Assembly: GCA_033764875.1 (NCBI GenBank)
Contig: JANRIO010000053.1
Location: 1 to 64,000 of the forward strand
From: AWTP1-13 sp033764875
Lineage (GTDB): Bacteria > Pseudomonadota > Alphaproteobacteria > Rhizobiales > Hyphomicrobiaceae
Reading direction: 5' to 3'
DNA: 64,000 bases
Shown here in pieces: positions 43,011 to 51,886 of the stretch (positions within the stretch are counted from its first letter, which is position 1; each line of letters begins with the position of its first letter). A model generated the notes under the pieces. The model did not search any database, was not told the DNA's origin, and saw nothing but the letters and a program-made list of their open reading frames with translations. The position numbers were made by a program, and so were the translations under genes.

Positions 43011-43760
43011 TCAGTACGTCGCCCGCCCGCCCGAGATGTCGAACACGGCGCCGGTGGTGAACGAGTTCTCCGCCGAGGCCATCCACGCCACCATCGCCGC
43101 CAGCTCCTCCACCAGCACGAAGCGGTTGCGAGGGATCTTCGACAGCATGAAGTCGATGTGGCTCTGCGTGATCTGGTCGAAGATTGCCGTCTTCGCCGCC
43201 GCCGGCGTCACGCAGTTGACGGCGATGTCGTAGCCTGCGAGCTCCTTGCCGAGCGACTTGGTCAGCGCGATCACGCCGGCCTTGGACGCCGAGTAGTGCG
43301 CCGCGTTGGGGTTGCCCTCCTTGCCCGCGATCGAGGCGATGTTGACGATGCGCCCGTAGCCCTGCGCGATCATCGCCGGCACCACCGCCCGCGAGCAGAT
43401 GAAGGGGCCGTCGAGGTTGATGCGCATCACCTTGCGCCACTCCTCCACGTCCGTCTCCCAGGTCTTGGCGTTGGCCCCCGCGATGCCGGCGTTGTTGACC
43501 AGGATGTCGATGCGCCCCAGCGCCTTCAGCGTCGCCTTCGTCGCCGCCTCGACGCTTGCCGCATCGCCGACGTCGCAGGCGAGCACCGACACGGCGCTGC
43601 CCAGGGACGCCGCCGTCTTCTCGGCCAGTACCGTGTCCCGGTCCCAGATGGCGACGCTGGCGCCGGAGGCCACGAAGCGCTCCGTGATCGCCTTGCCGAA
43701 GCCCTGCGCGCCGCCGGTGACCACCGCCATGCGGCCCTTGAGATCGATCTGATTCGTCAC
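43011..43760 (-). CDS. SDR family oxidoreductase (3-oxoacyl reductase-like)
   Basis: 249 residues starting at GTG 43760, chosen for GGAGGAG seven bases upstream. Classical SDR: TGGAQGFG (cofactor), NNAG (structural), Ser of NIASIAG, YSASK (catalytic), and a C-terminus FDISGGRATY in place of the more usual LDVSGG. Substrate probably a hydroxyacyl or small alcohol. Read leftward toward the Bug gene (284 bp gap) and divergent from the CoA transferase gene. Confidence 0.92.
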   Translation of the reverse strand: MTNQIDLKGRMAVVTGGAQGFGKAITERFVASGASVAIWDRDTVLAEKTAASLGSAVSVLACDVGDAASVEAATKATLKALGRIDILVNNAGIAGANAKTWETDVEEWRKVMRINLDGPFICSRAVVPAMIAQGYGRIVNIASIAGKEGNPNAAHYSASKAGVIALTKSLGKELAGYDIAVNCVTPAAAKTAIFDQITQSHIDFMLSKIPRNRFVLVEELAAMVAWMASAENSFTTGAVFDISGGRATY

Positions 43761-43954
43761 GTCCGTCTCCTCCGGTGTTTTGCGTGTTCTTGCCCAAGCA
43801 AGAGCATAGCCCCGCGTACGGCACAAGGGCGGCCCGCAGCTCCCGGCCGCCCCCCTCCGCGTCAGGTCTCTTTCCTCGCGCGCTTGCCTCTTGCAATTCG
43901 CGCCCCGCGGACGGCTAATCGGGCCGCAGTCACATCCCGCGAGCCGAAGCCCCC

Positions 43955-45151
43955 ATGCCGAGACCCCAAGCTTCCCAAGCCCTCGCCCGCTTCACCGTCC
44001 TCGACCTGACGCGCGTGCGCGCCGGCCCCACCGCCGCCCGCCAGCTGGCCGACTGGGGCGCCAACGTCATCAAGGTCGAGCTGCCGGAGCACCTGGAGGC
44101 GGGCGAAGGCATGGGCGGGCCGCGCCACGGCTCGGATTTCCAGAACCTGCACCGCAACAAGCGCGCCATCGCCATCGACCTCAAGTCGGACGCAGGCCGC
44201 GCGCTCTTCAAGCGCCTCGCCGCCAAGGCCGACGTCGTCATCGAGAACTTCCGCCCCGACGTGAAGGCGCGGCTTGGCATCGACTACGCCGCGCTGTCGC
44301 AGCTCAACCCGCGCCTGGTCTACGCCTCCATCTCCGGCTTCGGCCAGGACGGTCCCTACGTGAAGCGTCCGGGCTTCGACCAGATCGCGCAAGGGCTCGG
44401 CGGCCTGATGTCGATCACGGGCGAGCCCGGCCGCGGCCCCATGCGCGCCGGCATCGCCGTCGCCGATCTGTCGGCCGGCATCTTCGCCGCCCACGGCATC
44501 CTCGTCGCCCTGCTCGAGCGCGAGGTGTCCGGCAAGGGACAGGAGGTGGCGACCTCCCTGCTGCAGGCGCAGATCTTCATGCTCGACTTCCAGGCCGCCC
44601 GCTGGCTCAACGAGGGCGAGGTGCCGGGCCAGGCCGGCAACAACCACCCGACCTCGATCCCGACCGGCGTCTTCAAGACCCGCGACGGCTACCTCAACAT
44701 CGCCGCGACCGGCGGCGCCATGTGGGACCGCCTGTGCGAGGTGCTGGGCGCCGAGGAGATGCGCACGAGCCCCGCCTATGCCACGGGCAAGCTGCGCTCC
44801 GACAACCGCGATGCGCTCAACGCCGACCTCGCCCGCCACTTCGCGGCCGCCACGACGCAGGAGTGGGTCGACCGCCTCAACGCCGCCGGCGTCCCCTGCG
44901 GGCCGATCAACACCGTCGACAAGGTCTTCGAGGACCCGCAGGTGCGCCATCTCGGCATCGTCGAGGACGTCGCGACGGACGACGCCCGCGGCACGCTGCA
45001 TCTCCTCGCCCAGCCCGTGCGCCTCTCGCGCACGCCAAGCCGCATTGTCGCGCCACCGCCTGAGCGCGGCCAGCACACCGACGAGATCCTGCGCGAGGCG
45101 GGCCTGAGCGAGTCCGAGATCGCCGAGCTGAAGGCGAAGGGCGTGGTGTGA
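43955..45151 (+). CDS. CaiB/BaiF-type (class III) CoA transferase
   Basis: 398 residues. Transfers CoA between acyl-CoA and a carboxylic acid through an aspartyl thioester. N-terminal LDLTRVRAGPTAARQLADWGA with VIKVE, then HRNKRAIAIDLKSDAG, VVIENFRPDV, and the catalytic Asp in IAVADLSAGIFAAHGI. The C-terminal AAGVPCGPINTVDKVFEDPQ is typical. It is divergent from an SDR gene and could activate the acid taken up with the nearby Bug protein; that pathway link is inference. Convergent with the small secreted protein gene. Confidence 0.94.
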   Translation: MPRPQASQALARFTVLDLTRVRAGPTAARQLADWGANVIKVELPEHLEAGEGMGGPRHGSDFQNLHRNKRAIAIDLKSDAGRALFKRLAAKADVVIENFRPDVKARLGIDYAALSQLNPRLVYASISGFGQDGPYVKRPGFDQIAQGLGGLMSITGEPGRGPMRAGIAVADLSAGIFAAHGILVALLEREVSGKGQEVATSLLQAQIFMLDFQAARWLNEGEVPGQAGNNHPTSIPTGVFKTRDGYLNIAATGGAMWDRLCEVLGAEEMRTSPAYATGKLRSDNRDALNADLARHFAAATTQEWVDRLNAAGVPCGPINTVDKVFEDPQVRHLGIVEDVATDDARGTLHLLAQPVRLSRTPSRIVAPPPERGQHTDEILREAGLSESEIAELKAKGVV

Positions 45152-45163
45152 GCGGCGCGCCAG

Positions 45164-45601
45164 CTACTTTGTGTAGCGCACCAGATCATACTGGAATATG
45201 CAGCGCGCCTCGATTGGCGGCTTGCCCACCCAATGAACAATCTGGTTTCCACAATCGGCATACAGTTCGACGGCAATCTCAGTGGTCTCCTCGAGAATAT
45301 GCTCATCGCCGCTTGGCAGTTTGATCGGGATCTTGACTTTCTTCTCTCCGACCCTGGTCCATCGCGGATCGAGCGCGCCCGTCATGGATCTCAGCCAGCA
45401 CTGCTTCGCATGAAAGTTCTTGATGAAGCGATCACCGGTGGCTTTCAGCGTGAATGTCTCCTTGATTTCCTGACCTTGCCGGTTGCAGGACTGCTTTCCG
45501 GCATTCGCGTCCCATTCCATGGTTTCCCGCCCAACGGACTGGGCCGATGCGGGACTGGAAAGCGCAAAACAACCGAGTACGACCAACAGCAGACGCAACA
45601 T
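45164..45601 (-). CDS. Small secreted protein, hypothetical, low GC
   Basis: 145 residues from ATG 45601, chosen because GGAGA lies at proper distance; an ATG at 45607 is too close to it. Signal peptide MLRLLLVVLGCFALSSPASA|Q. The mature part has four Cys (SCNRQG, KQCWLRS, ADCGNQ, ARCIFQ) that could form two disulfides, and a beta-rich pattern (VKIPIKLPSG, TTEIAVELYADC). I recognise no family. Base composition is strikingly less GC-rich than the flanks, so recent acquisition is likely. Convergent with the CoA transferase gene 12 bp away. Confidence 0.72.
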   Translation of the reverse strand: MLRLLLVVLGCFALSSPASAQSVGRETMEWDANAGKQSCNRQGQEIKETFTLKATGDRFIKNFHAKQCWLRSMTGALDPRWTRVGEKKVKIPIKLPSGDEHILEETTEIAVELYADCGNQIVHWVGKPPIEARCIFQYDLVRYTK

Positions 45602-46110
45602 TTGCATTCTCCGCGAATTGACAGCTTCAATCTCTCCATGCTGTCCAACAAAACGTAAGATGTCAACATCGCGCTGCTATTAGGCGCATCGTTCTAAGGG
45701 GACGCCAAGCCGGGCCTACATTGCCGCCGGCTGCGAGGGGCACCAGGCGTTGCTCCCTCTTGTGCTTTCCCGGAGGTCGCGCGCGAGCGCGAACGTCCGG
45801 GATCCTGCCCGGCAGCGATGGAGCTCGAGGTTGGCAGCGCGGCGCCAATTGCCGAGCGGCAAGGCCCCGGATCGGCGCTGCGCGCCGTCCGGGGACGCAG
45901 AACGTGGGCGATATGATCCGCTTTCGGATGATTTCTGCACTCCTTGCGCAAAGCGCAATTTCTCCAGCCGTTTCCGCGCGCTGCCCGCGCCCGGTGCACC
46001 TTGTGCTCGCCGCAACACACCGCTACCCTCGCGCGCCGCGCCGCACATTCATATGTTGACTCTGCTTTTCAACATTGTTTCATGGAGACCGTCGTCGAGC
46101 GAGGTCTCTC
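45602..46110. repeat. 509-bp gap with REP-like palindromes upstream of TonB receptor gene
   Basis: TTTCCCGGAGGTCGCGCG...GCGAACGTCCGGGATC (about 45767-45809) shares its outer arms with the hairpin at 16.87 kb. CCCCGGA-TCGGCGCTGCGCGCCG-TCCGGGG (about 45866-45895) is a second palindrome. The distal 60 bp is AT-richer; TTGACTCTGCTTTTCAACATTG (about 46056-46077) could be promoter DNA for the receptor gene. No clear Fur or Irr box was identified, and no gene was recognised. Confidence 0.55.
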
Positions 46111-48288
46111 ATGCGTTTCACCACGGCTTCCACATCCCTGAGCATCCTGGCGCTGTCCTGCGCGGTGGCCGCCGCACAGTCTCCGCCCCAGTCGCTCCCG
46201 CCCATCACCGTGGAGGCACAGGCGGCCAAGCCGAAAGCCAAGCAGAAGGCCGCGCCCCAACCCGTCAAGGCCGAGACCGCTCCGGTGCAGCCGCCGCCGC
46301 GCGAGAAGGCCACGGGCCCCGTGCAAGGCATCGTCGCGACACGCAGCGCCACGGGCACCAAGTTCGACGCACCGCTGCTCGAGACCCCGCAATCGATCTC
46401 GGTCGTCACCGCCGATCAGATCACCCAGCAGCGCGCCACCACGCTCAGCGAGGCGCTCAACTACACCCCCGGCGTCTCGACGGGCTTCTACGGCATCGAT
46501 TCCCGCTTCGACTGGATCAGCATCCGCGGCTTCAGCGCCTACCTGCCGGGCGTCTTCCTCGACGGCATGCTGATGCGCAACAACGACACCTGGTCGGTGT
46601 GGAAGGTCGAGCCCTACGGGGCTGAGCGCATCGAGGTGATGAAGGGCCCGCCGTCGGTGCTGTACGGGCAGGGCAACGTCGGCGGCATGCTCAACGTCGT
46701 CAGCAAGATGCCGCTCGACAAGCCCCTCAACGAGGTCGAGGTGCGGCTTGGCAACTACAACCGGCTCGAGACCGCGTTCGACTTCTCGGGCCCCGCGACA
46801 TCCGACGGCAAGCTCCTCTACCGCCTGACCGGCACGATGCTCAACACCAACGCCCAGGTCGACTTCGCCGAGCAGAAGCGCGTCTTCATTGCGCCGTCGT
46901 TCACCTGGCGTCCCAACTCCAGCACCAGCCTCACCTTCCTCAGCCAGTACTCCAAGGACGACACGATTCCCTCGCAGGGCACCTACCTGCCCAACCCCCA
47001 CGCCGAGGTCCGGCGCAGCCTGTTCATCGGCGATCCGAGCTACGACAAGTTCGATCGCGAGCAGTGGGCGGTCGGCTACCAGCTCGAGCACAAGTTCGAC
47101 GACACCTGGCAGATCCGCAACAAGGTGCGACTGAGCTCCGTCGAGGTGGACTACAAGACGCTGTACAGCGCCGGCCTCAGCTCGACCGACCCCAGCGTGC
47201 TCAACCGCTACGCGTTCACGTCCCGCGAGACGGCCACGCTGCTCACCACCGACACCCACGTGCAGGCGAATTTCGCAACCGGCCCCCTCAAGCACACGCT
47301 GGTCGCCGGCATCGACTACCAGAACAACGACTTCCGCCAGCGCTCGGGCTTCGGCTCCGGCCCCTCCCTCGACCTCGACGATCCCGTCTATGGCGTCGCC
47401 GTCACGGACCCGGCGATCTACAACAACTCCAAGACCGTGCTGAGCCAGACCGGCCTCTACGTGCAGGACCAGGCCAAGCTCGGCGGCCTCATCCTGACGC
47501 TCGGCGGGCGCTACGACTGGGCCAAAACCGAAATCGAGAACTACCTCGATGGCACGAGCCCCGAGGTCGCCGATCGCGCCGCGACCTGGAAAGCGGCCGT
47601 CATGTACCGCACGGCCAGCGGCCTCGCCCCCTACTACACCTACGCCACCTCGTTCTTCCCCGTCGGCGCGCTCAACCCGGCGACGGGCAACGCCTTCGCC
47701 CCCGAGACCGGGCAGATGCACGAGGTCGGCCTCAAGTACCAGCCCACCGGCAGCAAGGCCCTCTATACGCTTGCCGCCTTCGACATCACGCGCCAGAACC
47801 ACCTCACCTACGACAACGCCTATACCGCGCATCAGCTGGGCGAGATCAAATCACGCGGCATCGAGCTCGAGGCCAAGGCGGAGCTCGCTCCGGGCCTGGA
47901 CCTGATCGCGGCCTACACCTGGCTGCCCGACTTCGAGATCACCAAGAGCGCCTCCGCGGCCGAGGTCGGCAAGCGCCAGCCCATGGTCGCCGAGCACTCG
48001 GCCAAGCTGTGGCTGCACTACACCCATCGCAGCGGCCCCCTGCAGGGCTTCGGCTACGGCGGCGGCGTGCGCTACATCGGCGAGAGCTACGGCGACATCG
48101 CCAACTCCGACGACATGAAGGCGCCGGACTACACCCTGTTCGACGCGGTCGTGGACTTCGAGCGCAACGGCTGGAAGTTCGCGCTCAACGTCAACAACAT
48201 CGCCGACGAGAAGACCATCACCTGCTGGGACGGCTGCTACGTCGGCACCGGCCGCACCATCATCGGCTCCATCAAGCACCGCTGGTAG
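46111..48288 (+). CDS. TonB-dependent siderophore receptor
   Basis: 725 residues from ATG 46111. Signal peptide ending near AAAQ|SPPQ, then a Pro/Lys/Ala-rich linker and IVATRSATGTKFDAPLLETPQ, the TonB-box/plug start. The plug domain (about 80-190) includes TLSEALNYTPGV, IRGF and PPSVLYGQGNVGGMLNVVSK. The C-terminal barrel ends IGSIKHRW with terminal aromatic Trp, as required for outer-membrane assembly. FhuA/FpvA-like length. Imports a ferric siderophore, likely hydroxamate type; the ligand is not certain. No TonB/ExbBD or permease gene is adjacent. Confidence 0.93.
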   Translation: MRFTTASTSLSILALSCAVAAAQSPPQSLPPITVEAQAAKPKAKQKAAPQPVKAETAPVQPPPREKATGPVQGIVATRSATGTKFDAPLLETPQSISVVTADQITQQRATTLSEALNYTPGVSTGFYGIDSRFDWISIRGFSAYLPGVFLDGMLMRNNDTWSVWKVEPYGAERIEVMKGPPSVLYGQGNVGGMLNVVSKMPLDKPLNEVEVRLGNYNRLETAFDFSGPATSDGKLLYRLTGTMLNTNAQVDFAEQKRVFIAPSFTWRPNSSTSLTFLSQYSKDDTIPSQGTYLPNPHAEVRRSLFIGDPSYDKFDREQWAVGYQLEHKFDDTWQIRNKVRLSSVEVDYKTLYSAGLSSTDPSVLNRYAFTSRETATLLTTDTHVQANFATGPLKHTLVAGIDYQNNDFRQRSGFGSGPSLDLDDPVYGVAVTDPAIYNNSKTVLSQTGLYVQDQAKLGGLILTLGGRYDWAKTEIENYLDGTSPEVADRAATWKAAVMYRTASGLAPYYTYATSFFPVGALNPATGNAFAPETGQMHEVGLKYQPTGSKALYTLAAFDITRQNHLTYDNAYTAHQLGEIKSRGIELEAKAELAPGLDLIAAYTWLPDFEITKSASAAEVGKRQPMVAEHSAKLWLHYTHRSGPLQGFGYGGGVRYIGESYGDIANSDDMKAPDYTLFDAVVDFERNGWKFALNVNNIADEKTITCWDGCYVGTGRTIIGSIKHRW

Positions 48289-48298
48289 GCCGCCGAGC

Positions 48299-48329
48299 GC
48301 GCCTCGGCCTCGCAGGGTCGCCGAGGCGC
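48299..48329 (+). terminator. Hairpin after TonB receptor gene
   Basis: Perfect 10-bp stem GCGCCTCGGC-CTCGCAGGGTC-GCCGAGGCGC, starting 10 bp after the stop at 48288. No T-run follows, so its termination efficiency is uncertain. The remaining gap up to the DUF1028 gene holds nothing recognisable. Confidence 0.6.
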
Positions 48330-48473
48330 CCGGGAACCGCAATCCCGATGCCGCGCGGCGCGTGATGCGTCGTATCGAGGAGCTGCGCTTCGCGCACGTC
48401 GTCATTTCTGCGCGTGGACCACGCTGCCCGCGATCTCCCGTGCTGACACCGCCGTTGGCCCGACGCCGCCCTT

Positions 48474-49187
48474 CTACTCGAACCCGCTCTTGATCGAGTT
48501 GGCGATGGCGTCGTCGATCTCGGCCGGGTTCAGGATGCCGTGCGGCTGGTCGCGGCTCGGCAGCACCTTGCGCACGTGCACCCAGCGCTCGCGCGCCACC
48601 GCCTCCAGCCGCGCCAGCTCCTTGACCGGCTCGGGGTGGTCGTCGACGCGCAGGTCGTAGAGCGAGTACTCCTCCCCGTCGTGCACCAGCAGCGAGGCCG
48701 ATTGCCGCCCGCGCCGATCGCCGCCGGCCGCCTCTCCCGCCTGCAGCGCCGAGATCAGCCGGCGCGAGAACGGCAGGTCGGCGCCGCGCTCCATGGTCTC
48801 GGCCATGGCCTGCAGCACCGCCTCGCTCGCGAGCACGTTGCCGGCCAGCGCGTACGTGCGCCCGATCCGGTGCCCGCTGATCTCGCCCGCCAGCGTGCCC
48901 GTGTGCGCGGCAAACCGCGCATGCCGGTCCATGACCACGAGCTGCCGCATCTCGCGGCCCTCGTCCGCCGCCAGCAGCATGCGCACGGCGTCCGCGGCGC
49001 TGGCGCCGGCCGACATGACGGCGAGCCCCCGCGGCCCGAAGTACGGATTGAGCAGCCCCTGGCTCGCGATCGCGCCCACGCCGGTCTTGACGAATGCATT
49101 GCGCGCCCCGACGGCGAGAAAGCGGCTCGCCACCGCCACGCCGATGCGGCCGGTCCTCTCGTCGAACGCCACGACAGAGAACGTCAT
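48474..49187 (-). CDS. DUF1028 family protein (Ntn-hydrolase-like)
   Basis: 237 residues. N-terminal MTFSVVAFDERTGRIGVAVASRFLAVGA and the ASQGLLNPYFGPRGL segment identify DUF1028; ALAGNVLASEAVLQAMAET is also typical. The family is considered related to N-terminal-nucleophile hydrolases, but its reaction is unknown. It is often found beside gamma-glutamyltransferase or peptide-import genes; here a gamma-glutamyltransferase lies 0.5 kb away on the same strand, which supports a peptide-related role. Confidence 0.88.
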   Translation of the reverse strand: MTFSVVAFDERTGRIGVAVASRFLAVGARNAFVKTGVGAIASQGLLNPYFGPRGLAVMSAGASAADAVRMLLAADEGREMRQLVVMDRHARFAAHTGTLAGEISGHRIGRTYALAGNVLASEAVLQAMAETMERGADLPFSRRLISALQAGEAAGGDRRGRQSASLLVHDGEEYSLYDLRVDDHPEPVKELARLEAVARERWVHVRKVLPSRDQPHGILNPAEIDDAIANSIKSGFE

Positions 49188-49371
49188 TGCCGAAGTCCCC
49201 CTGGAGAGCCCCTCACCACGTGTCCGTCACACCCCGCGCACGCCGGCCGCCCGACTCATGCGCGCGGCCAATCGATGTAGCTGCCCGAAACCCGCGCCGA
49301 ATACAATGGGACGGACCGTACCGCCGATGCCGCTCCCCCGGCACACGCCGAACCCTGGCCGTGCGGCGCGC

Positions 49372-49716
49372 TCAGTCGAACGGGGGCAGCGCACCTTGCG
49401 CCTTCTTTGTGAGGCCTTTGCGAACCAGCCGGTAGGAGCTGACGATCCGGTGGCGCAGCTCGTCTGCGGGCGTGCCCCAGGGCAGGTTCACCCAGGAGCG
49501 ATGGAAATAGGGCGCTCTCTGGGCGACGCCGGTCTCGATCAGCATCTGCGCCGTCTCGATGCTGTCGGTCTTCACCGACACCCCCGGCATCACCGCGCCG
49601 ATGCAGGCAAACATCCGGCCCCCCACCTTCCAGGCATCGTGCCCCCCACCCCAGGGATCGGACACCTCCGCCCCCGGCAGCTTGGCGCAGATCGCGTTGA
49701 CCCGCTTGCGGCTCAT
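49372..49716 (-). CDS. MmcQ/YjbR family protein
   Basis: 114 residues, the family size. The sequence LPGAEVSDPWGGGHDAWKVGGRMFAC is typical; further HRSWVNLPWGTPADEL and the C-terminal SYRLVRKGLTKKAQ match the CyaY-like/double-wing fold. The annotation of DNA binding rests on structural resemblance only. It follows the gamma-glutamyltransferase gene by 16 bp on the same strand and may be co-transcribed. Confidence 0.88.
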   Translation of the reverse strand: MSRKRVNAICAKLPGAEVSDPWGGGHDAWKVGGRMFACIGAVMPGVSVKTDSIETAQMLIETGVAQRAPYFHRSWVNLPWGTPADELRHRIVSSYRLVRKGLTKKAQGALPPFD

Positions 49717-49732
49717 GCCGTCCCCTGCTCGC

Positions 49733-51568
49733 TTACCGCCCGGCCGCGTAGCCCTGCATGCCGCGCGGATTGGCGGCCGCCCGCCGGTGCACGCCCTCTT
49801 GCGCAGCCGCCGTCAGCCGTCCCTCCGACCAGTCCGGCCCCACCTCGACCTGGTGCCCGCGCCGCTTCAGCTCCGCGATCGTGGCCGCGGGCAGGCGGCT
49901 CTCGGCCACCAGCACGCCGGGCCGCGCCGTACGTGGCCAGAACGAGCCGGGAAAGTGCTCGATGTGCCAGGCCGGCGCGTCGATCGCCTCCTGCAGGTTC
50001 ATGCGCGGGGCGGCCGAGCCGCGGCGCGCGTGCCGCAGGAACATCTGGCAGCTCCACTGGTCCTGCTGGTCGCCGCCGGGCGTGCCCCAGGCCAGGTAGG
50101 GCTTGCCCTCGCGCAGCGCCATGCCGACCGAGAGCGTCGAGCGCGGCCGCTTGCCCGGCGCCAGCGAGGCCGGCTGCCCTTCCTCCAGCCAGAACATCTG
50201 CCCGCGCGTGCCGAGCGGAAAGCCGAGCGCCGGGATCACCGGCGAGGACTGCAGCCAGCCGCCCGACGGCGTCGCCGTGAACATGTTGCCGGCTCTGTCG
50301 ATGACGTCAATGTGCACCGTGTCGCCGACGACGCGGCCATCCTCACGCGTCGCGTGCGCGTGGGTCTCGATCTTGGCGAAGGTCGGCTCGCCGGCGCCCG
50401 CGCCGATCTCGCGCGCGCCCTTCACGATCACCTCGCCGCCGAAGCCGGCGATGCTGCCGGGCCGTTGCGCGAGGCTCGCCGTCTCGCCGACGAGCCGGCG
50501 CCGCTCGGCGTTGTAGGCCTCCGACAGCAGCACCTGCATCGGCACCTCGACGAAGGCGGGATCGCCGTAGAAGGCCTCGCGGTCGGCGTAGGCGAGCTTG
50601 GCGCATTCGACCCACAGGTGCACGAACTCCGGGCTCGTCACATCGAGGCCGTCGAGGTCGAAGCCCTTGAGCAGGGCCAGCATCTGCAGCAGCACCGGGC
50701 CTTGCGTCCACGACGACGGCTTGAACACGCGATAGGGTCCGTAGTCGAGGGCGAGCGGCGCCTCGACGACGGGCGCCCACGTCGCCATATCCTGGCCCGT
50801 GAGCACGCCCCGGTGCGCCCGCCCGCTCACGTCCATCACCTCGCTCGTGCGGCAGAAGCTGTCGATGGCCTCCGCCACGAAGCCCTGCGACCACACGCGC
50901 TGGGCGCGCGCGATCACCGCCTCGCGGCCGCCGCCGCCGGCTTCCGCCTCCGTCAGGATGCGCAGGTAGGTCTCGGCCATCGCCCGGTTGGCGAACAGGC
51001 TGCCCGGCGCCGGCACGCGCCCGTCCCGCAGATAGAGCGCCGCCGACGTCGGCCAGTGCTCGGTGAACAGATCTTCCACCGTGGCGATGGTGGCCGACGC
51101 CCGCTCGGCGAGCGGATGCCCGTTCAGCGCGTAGCCGATGGCCGGCTCCAATGCCTCGCGCAGGCTCAGCGTGCCGTGCTCGGCCAGCACGGCGAGGAAG
51201 GTCTGGAAGGTGCCCGGGATGCACGCCGGCAGCAGCCCGGTGCCGGGCACGATGTCGAGGCCGAGGTGCCCGCGGTAGTGCGCGATCGAGGCGCCCGCCG
51301 GCGCCGGCCCCTGCCCGCAGACGACCTGCGGCGCATCGCTGCCGGCCTTGCAAATCATCACCGGCACGTCGCCGCCGGGCCCGCACAGGTGCGGCTCCAC
51401 CACCTGCAGCGTGAAGGCCGTGGCGACCCCGGCGTCGAAGGCGTTGCCGCCCCGCTCCAGCACGCCCATGCCGACCGCGGTGCCGATCCAGTGCGTCGAG
51501 GCCACGACGCCGAACGTGCCGTCGATCTCGGGCCGCGTGGTGAACGGACCGGGGTTGATGTTGGACAT
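49733..51568 (-). CDS. Gamma-glutamyltransferase family protein, cytoplasmic form
   Basis: 611 residues from ATG 51568, no signal peptide, unlike periplasmic Ggt. N-terminal WIGTAVGMGVLERGGNAFDAGVA and GPGGDVPVMI belong to the large-subunit part. The autocleavage/nucleophile Thr417 is in VVGDTVHIDVIDRAGNM, and the small subunit contains TPSGGWLQSSPVIP. The DT-V-H sequence matches the TTHxS/V motif of the family loosely. It would transfer or hydrolyse gamma-glutamyl or related amide bonds. Upstream of the MmcQ and DUF1028 genes on the same strand. Confidence 0.9.
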   Translation of the reverse strand: MSNINPGPFTTRPEIDGTFGVVASTHWIGTAVGMGVLERGGNAFDAGVATAFTLQVVEPHLCGPGGDVPVMICKAGSDAPQVVCGQGPAPAGASIAHYRGHLGLDIVPGTGLLPACIPGTFQTFLAVLAEHGTLSLREALEPAIGYALNGHPLAERASATIATVEDLFTEHWPTSAALYLRDGRVPAPGSLFANRAMAETYLRILTEAEAGGGGREAVIARAQRVWSQGFVAEAIDSFCRTSEVMDVSGRAHRGVLTGQDMATWAPVVEAPLALDYGPYRVFKPSSWTQGPVLLQMLALLKGFDLDGLDVTSPEFVHLWVECAKLAYADREAFYGDPAFVEVPMQVLLSEAYNAERRRLVGETASLAQRPGSIAGFGGEVIVKGAREIGAGAGEPTFAKIETHAHATREDGRVVGDTVHIDVIDRAGNMFTATPSGGWLQSSPVIPALGFPLGTRGQMFWLEEGQPASLAPGKRPRSTLSVGMALREGKPYLAWGTPGGDQQDQWSCQMFLRHARRGSAAPRMNLQEAIDAPAWHIEHFPGSFWPRTARPGVLVAESRLPAATIAELKRRGHQVEVGPDWSEGRLTAAAQEGVHRRAAANPRGMQGYAAGR

Positions 51569-51886
51569 GGTGGGACCTTCCGGGCTGGCTGCGGGCAGCG
51601 CTCCGCGCGAGCGCCGCCGCCAGCTATAGCAACTCGCAGTCGGCGCGCAAAACGCCGTGCCCGCCGCCCATGCCGCCGCAGCCGCAGCGCCCGCCAGTTC
51701 GGCACTCGCAAACCGCCGCTGCTGGGTCCCCGCTCTGCGCGCTTCGCGCTCCGGCGGGGATGACACGGGGAAGGGCGCCGGCGGTGCCATACTCCCGCTT
51801 TCACCCCGGACGGCGCGATTGCGCCGACCCGGGGGCCCAGAGGCCGCTGGCGACATGCTTTGGGGCGAGCAGGCGCCGCCCCACCC
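51569..51886. repeat. 318-bp gap with imperfect palindrome
   Basis: The gap lies between leftward ychF (3' end) and the leftward gamma-glutamyltransferase gene (5' end), so it carries the promoter of the latter. TCCCCGCTCTGCGCGC-TTCGC-...CGGCGGGGATGAC (about 51727-51763) is an imperfect palindrome like others in this genome. No open frame or RNA gene was recognised. Confidence 0.45.

Noticed and set aside
46021..46110. Fur or Irr box before the siderophore receptor gene
   Set aside because: AT-richer DNA is present but no site with a convincing match to either consensus was found.
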